Shown one piece after another: positions 43,226 to 51,783 of a stretch of 64,000 bases of DNA. Source of the stretch: Armatimonadota bacterium (GTDB lineage Bacteria; Armatimonadota; Fimbriimonadia; Fimbriimonadales; Fimbriimonadaceae); contig JAIUNY010000008.1 in the NCBI GenBank assembly GCA_020161505.1, forward strand, positions 62,001 through 126,000, in the 5' to 3' direction. Position 1 is the stretch's first letter. Every line of letters starts with the position of its first letter. Position numbers and translations under genes: made by a program. The notes under the pieces were generated by a model that was not told the origin of the DNA, did no database searches, and saw only the letters and a program-made list of their open reading frames with translations.

Positions 43226-44455
43226 ATGAGTGATGCGGCGCCCCGACGTTGGAAGACCGGATTCACCTCCCTACGTCACCGAAACTACCGACTCTACTGG
43301 TTCGGACAGGCGGTGTCGATCACCGGGCAGTGGATGCAGGCGACAGCGCAGGGGTGGCTGGTGCTTCAACTTACCAATCGCCCCCTGGAAGTTGGATTGG
43401 TCACGGCACTCCAGTTCACGCCGACCCTGCTGCTCGCCATCTTTGGTGGGACGATTGCTGACCGATTCGACCGCCACAAGGTCGTGCGGATCACCCAGAC
43501 CCTGGCGATGACCCAGGCAATTCTCTACGCGATTCTTGTGTCCACTGGGACGATCACGCTGCCCTGGGTGTTCGCTCTGGCCCTCGGGCTTGGGCTGGTG
43601 AATGCGGTGGATACCCCCGTCCGCCAGTCGTTCGTCGTCCAACTGGTGCCGAGGGAGGAGATCCCGAATGCGGTTGCGCTGAACTCTCTGATTGTCAATG
43701 TTGGGCGGATCATCGGCCCGGCCGTGGCGGGGATCATCATTGCCCAGGCCGGAATGGCTCCTGCTTTCTGGCTGAACGCGGCGAGCTTTATCGCGGTGAT
43801 TGGGGCACTTGTCCTCATGGATCGGGCGTTGATGTCAGCCCCACCGGAGAAATCGCAAGAGAGCGTGTGGGCGGGAATCAAAGAAGCCGTGAACTACGCG
43901 AGAGGTCACGCGACGGTTCGGCTGGTGCTTGTCGTGATGTTCTTCTTTGGTGCGTTCGGCTACAACTTCAACACGCTGATCCCTCTGATTGGCAAATTCG
44001 TCCTGCATGTCGATCCGGTGCAGTTCGGGGGATTCACGTCAGCGATGGGGGTTGGCTCGTTGCTCGGCGCCCTCACCGCGACGGCGCTGCCCGGCCCGAA
44101 TCCCGTCAGGTTGCTGAAAGCGGGCGCAGCCTTTGCAGGGCTGCTGGCGACGCTGGCCTTGGTCAACATTCTTCCCGTCGCGTACGTGGTTCTGGCCCTT
44201 TTGGGGGCGGCGGCCGTGCTCTTTTCTACTGCGGCGAACACCCTGGTTCAGACCTCGGTGGAGGATCACATGCGGGGGCGAACGCTGAGTCTGTACTGGA
44301 TGTGTTTCAGCGGAACGACCCCCATCGGGGCGACGTTTGTCGGGGTGGTTTCCACTCTCGCCGGAGTCAGAAGCACGGTGATCGCGGCGGGACTGCTCTG
44401 CGCTATCGGGGTGATTCTCGGGATTCTGATGCGCCGCCAAACCGCCAAGCCCTGA
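43226..44455 (+). CDS. MFS transporter, MFS_3/EntS type
   Basis: 409 residues with about 11-12 membrane helices. The N-terminal signature 'RHRNYRLYWFGQAVSITGQWMQATAQGWLVLQLT' and the loop motif 'IFGGTIADRFDRHKVV' are typical of the MFS_3 drug/siderophore exporter family. 'ALALGLGLVNAVDTPVRQSFVVQLVPREEIPNAVALNSLIVN' is also characteristic. The substrate cannot be inferred. It probably exports a small molecule from the inner membrane. It follows uppS closely, without an obvious terminator in between. Confidence 0.88.
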   Translation: MSDAAPRRWKTGFTSLRHRNYRLYWFGQAVSITGQWMQATAQGWLVLQLTNRPLEVGLVTALQFTPTLLLAIFGGTIADRFDRHKVVRITQTLAMTQAILYAILVSTGTITLPWVFALALGLGLVNAVDTPVRQSFVVQLVPREEIPNAVALNSLIVNVGRIIGPAVAGIIIAQAGMAPAFWLNAASFIAVIGALVLMDRALMSAPPEKSQESVWAGIKEAVNYARGHATVRLVLVVMFFFGAFGYNFNTLIPLIGKFVLHVDPVQFGGFTSAMGVGSLLGALTATALPGPNPVRLLKAGAAFAGLLATLALVNILPVAYVVLALLGAAAVLFSTAANTLVQTSVEDHMRGRTLSLYWMCFSGTTPIGATFVGVVSTLAGVRSTVIAAGLLCAIGVILGILMRRQTAKP

Positions 44456-44485
44456 ACGAAAAGAGTGCCGAGCCCCTTGACTCGA

Positions 44486-44509
44486 CACCCGACAAGTCTG
44501 CGTCGGGTG
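44486..44509 (+). terminator. Hairpin after MFS gene
   Basis: An 8-bp perfect stem (44486-44493 with 44502-44509) and an 8-nt loop, 31 nt past the MFS stop. There is no T tract. The rest of the 255-nt gap to 44710 shows no gene. Confidence 0.4.
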
Positions 44510-44652
44510 GATCGATCCCATAAAAACCACTAGCCCTCACAACCAATGCTTCAAATCGAGACCCGCACAGAGGCTTGCTGTTCCGAAAGGTACCAGGTGT
44601 TTCGCTTCACTGTAAAGAGATTCCTTCGGAAATTGAAGGGTTGTTATAGACA

Positions 44653-44687
44653 ATCAGCGGCCAAAGAACTTGTCCTCAGCCGCTGAT
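44653..44687 (-). terminator. Hairpin beyond the PA14/DUF1080 gene
   Basis: A 9-bp perfect stem (44653-44661 with 44679-44687) and a 17-nt loop, 24 nt past the stop at 44711. No U tract follows on the minus strand, so it is only a candidate terminator. Confidence 0.35.
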
Positions 44688-44710
44688 GTCTTGGAATGTT
44701 CGACGCGAAC

Positions 44711-47700
44711 CTACAGGCGCTTGACCCGAATGTTTCGGTACATCACCTTGTTTCCATGGTCTTGGAAGACGATATACCCTTCCTTGTTCCGGGCAAAGCC
44801 CGCCATGTCTCGGAACTTGGACGCTTTGATGAGATCCCAGAACTGCGTGGGGTTCATGTCGATCCGCACCAGCCGGACTCCGTTCAGATAGTGCTCCAGG
44901 ATTCCCTTGGAGATCACGATCCGACCTTCGTTCCACTCGCCGACGGGACGGGTGTAGTCATACTCGGCGGCGACCAGGTCGTAGAGCGATCCGGAAGCCT
45001 GCGAGGGCGTGATGATTCCCTCGTGGGAGGCATTGTCGAGCACTTGGTATTCCGGCCCGGTTTCCCAGCTATTGCCCCGATCTTCGCTGCTGCGATAGAT
45101 CACGCCGCTGTTTCCTCCCGGAGTCACTTTCCAAAGGAAGCGCAGATCAAAGTCGGCGTACATCTCCTTCGTTCGGAGGTCGCCTCCTTGCTTGCCAGGA
45201 GTGAAGACCAGGTCTCCTCCTTCGATCCCCCATCCGCTTGGCACCACGTTTTGACGGAAGCCCATGAAGTTACTCAGGTTCGTGCCGTCGAAGAGTGGCT
45301 TGAACCCGTCACGGAACTCGGTAGGAGTCATGACGCCGGAAAGCCGGGATCGAGTCGGGGCAACCTTGCCCTCTGCCTTGGGGAGCTTGTTGAGGGTGTA
45401 CCAGGCTTCGGTGCTCCAGAGCACTTCGCCATCGCCACTTCGCATCGAAGGATGGCAGCGCAGGTAAACCACGGTGCCTTCCTTGAGCCCAGGAACTTCG
45501 AGGAACGCACTCTTGCGATCCTTGCTCACGCTGACGCTCTTCACGGTGAGCGCGGCCTCATCGACCTTCGGCCCGCCGTATTCGACGGTTGGGACGTAGC
45601 GCCAGTGGCTTACGGAATAGTCGAGCGGGAGTTCGCCTTGCTCCGTACCCAGGGGCTCTGTGAAGTTGACCTGCAGACCATTGCTCTTCACCTGAACCGA
45701 GAGCATCTCGAAGGTGGACGCGCCGTTGTAGGTGAGCCGCTGGAGGCCATAGCTGGCCTTGCCGGTTTGACCCCAGTTTCCGCTGGAACCGATTCCACCG
45801 ACATAGATTTCACCCTTGGGCGAGAGCAGGACGCGGTTGATGCCCGCTTCAAGCCCTTGCGTCCAGCGGAAGACGACGCCCTGCGTGACCCCATCGATCC
45901 GCTCAACAAACACGCGCTTCAGTCCACCATGGGTGACGTCGCCATGCGCCATTTGACCCTTGTAGGGGCCCATGGTGAGAGGGATGATTCCGCTCGGACT
46001 GTTGCCGATTTCGTTCTGGGGAAGCCAGACGACCGGGGGATCTTCCTTCTTGTTCTTGGTTCCGACCGGATCTACCGATCGGTTGCCGTAGAACGCGCCC
46101 TCGCGCACGAGCATGATCTTGCTGCTCGGCAACCAGTCGCCCTGATTGTCGCTGATGTAGAGATCACCAAGGGAACCGACGCCAATGCCGTTCGGGGTGC
46201 GAAGGCCGCTGACGATGAACCGGTAGGTGCCGGTTTTGGCGTCGATTTCCACCGTGCGCCCCCGATCCGGATTTTGCGGTGAGGTGCTGGCTCCTCCCGG
46301 ATTGATCGCGGTGGCGAGGTTGCCATAGAACTTGCCGTTGCGATACTCGAGTCCGAACGCGAACTCGTGGAAGTTGCTCGTCACACCCCAGCCATTGGCC
46401 ACGCACCGATAGGTGTCAGTGATGCCATCGCCGTTGTTGTCTACGAGCTCCGTGAGTTCTTGCTTCTGGAGCACGTACGTGCGTCCATTAACGACCTTCA
46501 ATCCCAGAGGTTCGGCGAGGCCTGCGGCAATTCGCGTGACCTTGATCTGTTCGCGCGGGCCGTGAATTCCGCTGAGGCGGTAGACCGCTCCATCGGGATC
46601 CCAGGTGCAGACGAGGAGATCGCCATTCGGGGCGAAATCCATGCCGCCGACCCGAGGTTGGAAGCTATCGGGGCGCACCGTTTCGAGCTTGAAGCTCGGG
46701 TGGACTGCTTCGAGCGGTGATTTATCGCCTGGGCGGGTTCGTTGTTGACCAAAGATCTGCTTCTTACCGGGAGCCGTGACCCGCACCTCGCCTGCTGGGG
46801 TTGTGAAGGCACTGGCCGGAACCAGTTCGAACGAACTACTTCCCTTGCGCCATCGCAAGCGGAGAGCCGCATCGCCTTCATTCTCAAAGTAGTCAATCGC
46901 GATCTTGTTCTCGCCCTTGTTGAGCTTGATCTTGCCGGTTTTGACCGGACTCTCGCCGTGGAGACCATCGTTGTCGATCACGGTCGTGCCGTTGATGACC
47001 AGTTTGGAGCCATCGTCGCTCCCCAGAGAGAACTCGTATTCGCCATCCTCCGGAGCCACGATGAATCCCGTGACCTGAACAAAGAAGTGATCGGTGAAAG
47101 CACCAAATCCATCGTTGCCGAGGTTGAGTTGTGGCACGACCACGCTGTAGTTCGGGGTTTGACCCGGCACGAGACGGGGGAGCTTGTCGAAGGGGCCGCC
47201 GATCCAGTAAAGGCGAAGGCTGAGACCGGGGACGCGCTCGGAGGCGGTGTCTTGCTGGGGAACCGGCTTAGGTTGCGGGTTGTCTTCCATCGGAGAGAAC
47301 ACCACGCCCGAATTCGATTCGCCCTGGCGCTTCCAGAACATGTTGACGCTCGTGGATTGCCCTGCGACCACATCAATTTCGTAGGTCGCCAGGCCGCTGC
47401 CTCCGCGGGTTCGATCCTTCTCACCCGAGATCACATCGGGCATCGCGACAAAGCTCATCCGGCTTTGCAGAGTCCAATCCTTGGGCAGGCCGACGGGCAC
47501 AAAGGTGCGGCTCAGACCGACAAGATCGCCGAGAATGGGGTCGGTCGGAGCATATTCCGGGGTCTCAAACACGGAAGCAAACTTTCCTCCGCCGAGCGGC
47601 ACCTTCCATTCAAAGGTCACCTGATTCTGCTTGATCGTGTAGCCGCCGTAAGTCAAGGAGATCGGGGCATACGCGCCAGTGCCCTTCTTGACGAACCATG

Positions 47701-48034
47701 TCGTCTTGCTCACGTCGTTCTTCACGTAAGGCTTGCCCACGCTCGTCGGCTGAGGGCCGTGAACCGTGGTGTAGACCGCGCCGTCGAACTTGACGCCGCC
47801 TGTCCAGACTTGGTAGAGCCCACAGGCGGTGGCATCGTAAGCCACTGTGAGGTTTTTGTGGAGCATCGCGGTGGCCATGCGCGCGTTCTGATCCAGCACA
47901 GATCGGAACACCCAGATATCCCTCGGGCGCTGGGCGGCCTGGGAAGCCGGAACGGTTAAGGAGAGCGGAGCAATCGTCCCCGGAGCCGACCCCACCGACC
48001 CCAAGGCAAACGACGCGACAAGACTCGCAATCAT
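44711..48034 (-). CDS. Giant exported PA14/sorbosone-dehydrogenase-like/DUF1080 protein
   Basis: 1107 residues from the ATG at 48034. After a signal peptide (IASLVASFALGSVGSAPG) come: a beta-rich domain with many Cys-free strands (~25-260); a PA14 domain ('LRLYWIGGPFDKLP', 'EDGEYEFSLGSDDGSKLVINGTTVIDNDGLH', 'ENKIAIDYFENEGDAALRLRW', ~265-430); a glucose/sorbosone dehydrogenase-like propeller with 'GGMDFAPNGDLLVCTWDPDGAVYRLSG' and 'GIGVGSLGDLYISDNQGDWLP'; and a C-terminal DUF1080 domain ('FKPLFDGTNLSNFMGF', 'NSGVIYRSSEDRGNSWETGPEYQVLDN', 'GRIVISKGILEHYLNGV'). This order is common in Planctomycetota and related bacteria for extracellular glycan binding and degradation. No cytochrome c motif was found. 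A TAGCCT box lies 7 nt before the ATG. Confidence 0.85.
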   Translation of the reverse strand: MIASLVASFALGSVGSAPGTIAPLSLTVPASQAAQRPRDIWVFRSVLDQNARMATAMLHKNLTVAYDATACGLYQVWTGGVKFDGAVYTTVHGPQPTSVGKPYVKNDVSKTTWFVKKGTGAYAPISLTYGGYTIKQNQVTFEWKVPLGGGKFASVFETPEYAPTDPILGDLVGLSRTFVPVGLPKDWTLQSRMSFVAMPDVISGEKDRTRGGSGLATYEIDVVAGQSTSVNMFWKRQGESNSGVVFSPMEDNPQPKPVPQQDTASERVPGLSLRLYWIGGPFDKLPRLVPGQTPNYSVVVPQLNLGNDGFGAFTDHFFVQVTGFIVAPEDGEYEFSLGSDDGSKLVINGTTVIDNDGLHGESPVKTGKIKLNKGENKIAIDYFENEGDAALRLRWRKGSSSFELVPASAFTTPAGEVRVTAPGKKQIFGQQRTRPGDKSPLEAVHPSFKLETVRPDSFQPRVGGMDFAPNGDLLVCTWDPDGAVYRLSGIHGPREQIKVTRIAAGLAEPLGLKVVNGRTYVLQKQELTELVDNNGDGITDTYRCVANGWGVTSNFHEFAFGLEYRNGKFYGNLATAINPGGASTSPQNPDRGRTVEIDAKTGTYRFIVSGLRTPNGIGVGSLGDLYISDNQGDWLPSSKIMLVREGAFYGNRSVDPVGTKNKKEDPPVVWLPQNEIGNSPSGIIPLTMGPYKGQMAHGDVTHGGLKRVFVERIDGVTQGVVFRWTQGLEAGINRVLLSPKGEIYVGGIGSSGNWGQTGKASYGLQRLTYNGASTFEMLSVQVKSNGLQVNFTEPLGTEQGELPLDYSVSHWRYVPTVEYGGPKVDEAALTVKSVSVSKDRKSAFLEVPGLKEGTVVYLRCHPSMRSGDGEVLWSTEAWYTLNKLPKAEGKVAPTRSRLSGVMTPTEFRDGFKPLFDGTNLSNFMGFRQNVVPSGWGIEGGDLVFTPGKQGGDLRTKEMYADFDLRFLWKVTPGGNSGVIYRSSEDRGNSWETGPEYQVLDNASHEGIITPSQASGSLYDLVAAEYDYTRPVGEWNEGRIVISKGILEHYLNGVRLVRIDMNPTQFWDLIKASKFRDMAGFARNKEGYIVFQDHGNKVMYRNIRVKRL

Positions 48035-48077
48035 GCGTGCAAGGCTACCCCTGGATTTACTGGGAATTGCCCCTTTT

Positions 48078-48093
48078 TGGCACGATTCTTGCA
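48078..48093 (+). promoter_or_regulatory. Sigma54 (RpoN) promoter
   Basis: TGGCACG-ATTC-TTGCA: both the GG and GC elements and the 10-nt distance between them match the RpoN -24/-12 consensus fully. It points to the gene starting at 48199; transcription would start near 48104. This is the clearest sigma54-type promoter in the window. Confidence 0.82.
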
Positions 48094-48163
48094 CGGCTTC
48101 CTCTCCAGAAATCCTGGAAGTTTTGCCCGGGAGGAACCACCAAAAACGTCCAAAAACAGATCA

Positions 48164-48193
48164 TACGAGGCACTGGACCTCGTACAGGAGGGG
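48164..48193 (+). promoter_or_regulatory. Leader hairpin and CsrA-like GGA sites before the ribosome binding site
   Basis: TACGAGG (48164-48170) and CCTCGTA (48178-48184) form a perfect 7-bp hairpin whose loop is CACTGGA. Immediately after it, the ribosome binding site lies in ACAGGAGGGG. A GGA in a hairpin loop plus a second overlapping the Shine-Dalgarno is the classical CsrA/RsmA binding arrangement. Further GGA copies lie at about 48115-48133. This is inferred; CsrA itself is not in the window. Confidence 0.5.
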
Positions 48194-48198
48194 CACCA

Positions 48199-48954
48199 AT
48201 GATGGATCCGAGACTTAACTCGAACAATAAAGCAGGAAGCGAATACCACCTTTCACCCCAACCCGTGTCGCCGGAACCACCCCCGGAGACGCGTCAAGTC
48301 ACGTCAACTTCATCCACCCGTAACGAAACCGCGCAACAGCGTCCTGGACAGAACGCTCAGCAGCTCAGCGAACGACTCAAAGCATCGGCCGTGAAGGTCG
48401 AGACCGCCCGAGCCGCCTTGGGCCAGATGTCGGATCTCGTCGACAGTGTGATCGAAGGGATGCGACGGAATGCCGCGTCGTCTTCTGGTGGAAGAGCCAA
48501 TGAACGGCTCATGGAATCCGCCTTCGCGACGGCCCAAGACATCGTTGAGCATGCCCGCTCCGATGGTCAATATCTCCTTGGCCCGGGGCGGGCGGCCCCG
48601 TACCGGAGCCAGGCCGTCGATGGCAAGACTCTCGCCGCACTGGGAGCCTATCAGAGGAATCAGAGTGCCTACGGCAGCTCCGCGGAGCAAGCCGATCCCC
48701 CGCTGGTTCGACACGCGCTGCAGTCCACTCGCGCTTTTGTCTCTGGCCCTGAAGGGGTTTTGGAGACTCTGCGCCAGATGGCCGAACATGGCCCGCACGA
48801 GGGCCCCGGTGCTGAGAAGGCGCTGCACGAAGCCAAGCAGACTCTGAAAGGCCTCACGAATATGCTCGGCGATGCCCGGGTACGGGAGATCGATCAGCCG
48901 CTTCAAGAGATGCAGCAGCCCCGAGGCACGACGCCGTTTGACCTCAAGATCTGA
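48199..48954 (+). CDS. Putative flagellin/FlgL-like or secreted filament-associated protein
   Basis: 251 residues from the ATG at 48199, 5 nt after AGGAGGGG; an ATG at 48202 is an equal alternative. No signal peptide or membrane helix. The N-terminal ~50 residues are Pro/Gln/Ser-rich and probably disordered. Residues ~60-140 are helical: 'AQQLSERLKASAVKVETARAALGQMSDLVDSVIEGM' (split here), then '...DIVEHARSDGQYLLGPG'. This resembles the D1 helices of flagellin/FlgL ('..AL..M.DLV..V......A......NGQYLL') but is weak. A second helical region ends in DLKI. The sigma54 promoter and CsrA-like leader favour a flagellar or pilus-related role. Otherwise I do not recognise it. Its 3' end overlaps coaX (convergent) by 11 bp. 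Confidence 0.5.
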   Translation: MMDPRLNSNNKAGSEYHLSPQPVSPEPPPETRQVTSTSSTRNETAQQRPGQNAQQLSERLKASAVKVETARAALGQMSDLVDSVIEGMRRNAASSSGGRANERLMESAFATAQDIVEHARSDGQYLLGPGRAAPYRSQAVDGKTLAALGAYQRNQSAYGSSAEQADPPLVRHALQSTRAFVSGPEGVLETLRQMAEHGPHEGPGAEKALHEAKQTLKGLTNMLGDARVREIDQPLQEMQQPRGTTPFDLKI

Positions 48955-49708
48955 GACGGTCGTACGCGATGCGAAGCCCATCCATCGTGAGCATGGCTTC
49001 GTATCGGTCGATCTTCTCGCAGAGATCAACAAACACCTTGCCGAGTCCGCCGGTTGCCAACACCTTTGGCTGATCGGCGAACTCGGCGGAGAGTTTGGTG
49101 ATGAGGGTATCGACCGCGCCGGCGTAGCCCAGCACGACGCCTGACTGGAGCGCGCCGACCGTATCCTTACCAATCGCTTGAGCAGGAGCTTCTATGGCAA
49201 CCGCGGGGAGCTTTGCCGTGCGTCCGACCAGGCTGCTCAGACTCACGAGAATCCCCGGCATGATGGAGCCACCCAGGTAGGTGCCGTCACTTCCAATGCA
49301 GTCGAACGTCGTGGCGGTTCCGAAGTCCACCACGATCGCGGGGAGTTCTTGGGCGTTAGCCACTGCCAGAGCGTTCGCGATTCGATCTGCGCCGACGGCA
49401 TTGACCGGTCGGTAATCCACGGAAATGCCGACACTCGCACCGTCTCGCAGGAAAAGAGCCTCCTGCTTCAGATACTTGCTGGAGAATCGCACCCAATTGG
49501 CCTCCACCGGAGGAACCACGCTCGCGATCATCACCCCGGTCGCCTCAAACGGAATCCCCGCCATCTGAGCAAGGGGCCAGAGAGAGGCGGCGATTTCGTC
49601 TTCGGTACGAGGCGCGTCGGTTTCCTGACGCCAATGCGCGATCCACGATGAGCCATCGTGGATCGCAACCACGGTTTGCGTATTCCCGACGTCAATCGCC
49701 CAGAGCAT
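48944..49708 (-). CDS. coaX: Type III pantothenate kinase
   Basis: 254 residues. CoaX starts the CoA pathway by phosphorylating pantothenate; it uses an ASKHA fold and needs a monovalent cation. Visible motifs are 'LWAIDVGNTQTVVAIHDG' (phosphate-1, residues 2-19), 'NAVGADRIANALAV' with the catalytic Asp, 'IVVDFGTATTFDCI' (phosphate-2) and 'GGSIMPGILVSLSSL'. It overlaps the glmM stop by 17 nt, so it is in a grpE-glmM-coaX run. It has no CoaA homologue nearby. Confidence 0.95.
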   Translation of the reverse strand: MLWAIDVGNTQTVVAIHDGSSWIAHWRQETDAPRTEDEIAASLWPLAQMAGIPFEATGVMIASVVPPVEANWVRFSSKYLKQEALFLRDGASVGISVDYRPVNAVGADRIANALAVANAQELPAIVVDFGTATTFDCIGSDGTYLGGSIMPGILVSLSSLVGRTAKLPAVAIEAPAQAIGKDTVGALQSGVVLGYAGAVDTLITKLSAEFADQPKVLATGGLGKVFVDLCEKIDRYEAMLTMDGLRIAYDRLRS

Positions 49709-51074
49709 GAGTTAAGTCTACTCGGCTGTAGATGGTTCCGCCGAGCTCGCCGAGCACGACTCCGACGAGGGTGTCCGTCACTTCGTCGCGCAGGGCCATC
49801 TCGTCGGCTTCCACCATGACACGCAGAATCGGCTGGGTGCCGCTGGCGCGCAGGTTGACTCGGCCTCGTGAGCCCAGGGATTCTTCGGCGGATTTCACCG
49901 CAGATTGAATCGCCTCATTCAGATTCCAGCCGTCCTTGCGAGCCACCTCCAGATTCACGAGGACTTGGGGCCAGTTCTCGAAATCACCGTAGAAGTCCAC
50001 CGCTGGGCGTCCTTCTCGCTTGAGAATTCTCGCGATTTGAAGAGCTGTGACAAGGCCGTCACCCGTCGGGCCGTGTTCGGGGAAGATGATGTGGCCGCTC
50101 TGCTCGCCGCCGACGCGCCCTCCGATTTCCCGGAGCTTGGCACTCACGTATTTGTCGCCGACATCGGTGCGATGCACCCAGATGCCTTGCGACTGCATGT
50201 AGGCCTCAAACCCGCCGTTGCTCATCACCGTACCGACAACCGCCGCAGGATCGAGTCCGCCATGCTTGGCCCAGTGCGCGCACCAGATTGCCATGGTTCG
50301 GTCGCCGTTGATGAGCCGACCTTCGCTGTCCGAGAAGACTGCGCGGTCGGCATCGCCATCGTAAGCCACGCCGAGATCAGCCTTGTGAACCTGGGTCAGA
50401 TCTTGAATCGTGCCGGGTTTGGTCGCGCCGCCCTCTTCGTTGATGTTCATCCCATCCGGGCTGGTGCCCGTCGAGATGACCTTTGCCCCGAGTCGCTCGA
50501 ACACGCGGATGCCGAGCTCGTAAGCTGCTCCGTGGGCGGCGTCGATCGCCACGGTGAGCCCGTCCAGCTTCTCCGGAACCAGGCTGAGGAGCCAGTCTTC
50601 GTAGAGGCTGATCTCTTCGCGGGGAGTCGTCAGGAGGCCAACACTGCCGCCGGTTGGTCGAGACTCCAGCGTCGCTCCCAGGTGCGATTCGATGAACTCC
50701 TCACCTTCGGCGGAGATCTTGGTTCCCTCGCTGGTCATCAGCTTGATCCCGTTGTCGGGAGCGGGGTTGTGGCTGGCCGAGATCACCGCGCCGAGGCCGT
50801 ATTCCTGATGCCGAGCGACCCAGCTGATGCAGCCCGTCGGCACGATGCCCAGGCTGACCGCATCGACCCCGACACTGCAGAAACCTGCTGCCAGAGCCGC
50901 ACCCAGCATCGCGCCAGATCGCCGAGTATCACGACCCTGCACGACGCGATTCGGGATATCGGGCTGAGCGATCAGCCAGCGTCCCGCCGCTTGACCAATC
51001 TGGAACGCCAGTTCCGGGGAGAGTTTTTCATTGGCGACTCCTCGAACGCCATCGGTGCCAAAGAGTTTGCCCAT
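49692..51074 (-). CDS. glmM: Phosphoglucosamine mutase
   Basis: 460 residues, the typical length. It converts GlcN-6-P to GlcN-1-P on the way to UDP-GlcNAc. The N-terminal 'LFGTDGVRGVANEKLSPELAFQIGQAAG' is followed by the active-site serine in 'AVISASHNPAPDNGIKLM' near residue 103. Metal-binding 'AYDGDADRAVFSD' lies near 245, and the substrate loop 'GGEQSGHIIF' near 330. The phosphate-binding 'RASGTQPILRVMVEA' lies near 405. It is 6 nt after grpE and overlaps coaX. The overlap with a cell-wall precursor pathway fits constitutive expression. Confidence 0.96.
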   Translation of the reverse strand: MGKLFGTDGVRGVANEKLSPELAFQIGQAAGRWLIAQPDIPNRVVQGRDTRRSGAMLGAALAAGFCSVGVDAVSLGIVPTGCISWVARHQEYGLGAVISASHNPAPDNGIKLMTSEGTKISAEGEEFIESHLGATLESRPTGGSVGLLTTPREEISLYEDWLLSLVPEKLDGLTVAIDAAHGAAYELGIRVFERLGAKVISTGTSPDGMNINEEGGATKPGTIQDLTQVHKADLGVAYDGDADRAVFSDSEGRLINGDRTMAIWCAHWAKHGGLDPAAVVGTVMSNGGFEAYMQSQGIWVHRTDVGDKYVSAKLREIGGRVGGEQSGHIIFPEHGPTGDGLVTALQIARILKREGRPAVDFYGDFENWPQVLVNLEVARKDGWNLNEAIQSAVKSAEESLGSRGRVNLRASGTQPILRVMVEADEMALRDEVTDTLVGVVLGELGGTIYSRVDLTHALGD

Positions 51075-51080
51075 AGTGGT

Positions 51081-51662
51081 TTATTCCGGCTGTTTGCTCA
51101 CGCGGACGCGAGCGGGCCGGAGGACGCGGTCGTGGATGATGTAGCCTGCCTCGATTTCGTCGAGCACAGTTTCGTCGGGGTGTTCGTCGGTTTCGTGGGT
51201 AACGATTGCCTCGTGAACTTCGGGGTTGAAAACTTGTCCAACGGATTCGACCTTCTTCACGCCAACCGATTCCAACGCCTTGCGGATTTGAGATTCGATG
51301 GATCGAACGCCGTCCAAAATCGCTTCTGCGCTCGCGCCGGCTTCGGCGGCCTTGATGCTGCGCGTGAAGTTGTCCAGCGCGACCACGAGCTCTCGAGCCA
51401 GAGGCTCCGCCGCGTACTTACGATCCTGCTCCATTTGGGTGCGCAGACGACGCTGAATCGTCTGAGCTTCTGCCATCGCGCGAAGCATCTGATCCTTCTG
51501 GGATTCGAGCTCCATCTGGAGGGCCGCAATCATCGTGTCGCGATCATCGAGCACCGGGGGGATTTCGGTGCTGGGAGTGGTGTCTTCGGGAGTCATCGCG
51601 TCTGCCGTGGCTTGGTTGACAGGCGCATCGGCGGACGCCGAAGGAGTGCCATTCTCATTCAT
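51081..51662 (-). CDS. grpE: Nucleotide exchange factor GrpE
   Basis: 193 residues. A Thr/Pro/Asp-rich N-terminal stretch is followed by a long coiled coil ('DRDTMIAALQMELESQKDQMLRAMAEAQTIQRRLRTQME'), then the GrpE core 'AAEPLARELVVALDNFTRSI', 'KALESVGVKKVESVGQVFNPEVHEAIVTHETDEHPDETVLDEIEAGYIIHDRVLRPARVRVSKQ'. It releases ADP from DnaK. dnaK and dnaJ are not beside it, so it has moved away from the usual heat-shock operon and heads the grpE-glmM-coaX run. TAGAAT lies 12 nt upstream of the ATG. Confidence 0.95.
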   Translation of the reverse strand: MNENGTPSASADAPVNQATADAMTPEDTTPSTEIPPVLDDRDTMIAALQMELESQKDQMLRAMAEAQTIQRRLRTQMEQDRKYAAEPLARELVVALDNFTRSIKAAEAGASAEAILDGVRSIESQIRKALESVGVKKVESVGQVFNPEVHEAIVTHETDEHPDETVLDEIEAGYIIHDRVLRPARVRVSKQPE

Positions 51663-51674
51663 AGGGGTTCCGCT

Positions 51675-51714
51675 ATTCTACCGGCTGGCCCGGTTTCGGG
51701 CTGGGAAACCGGGC
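51675..51714 (-). promoter_or_regulatory. grpE promoter box and adjoining hairpin
   Basis: TAGAAT (51680-51675, minus strand) lies 12 nt before the grpE ATG, a likely -10. Just upstream, a perfect 10-bp hairpin (51688-51697 with 51705-51714) occupies the spacer/-35 area; it may be an operator or the end of the upstream M24 transcript. It does not resemble CIRCE. Confidence 0.4.
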
Positions 51715-51783
51715 TCAGGATCGTGTTGGCTGGAAAATGTAAATTTTTAGAGAATCCACGAAGTCGCGATCAGAAATCAGGGC

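Noticed and set aside
44696-46282. 528-codon plus-strand ORF opposite the DUF1080 gene
   Set aside because: Antisense to a protein with clear PA14 and DUF1080 motifs; no ribosome site.
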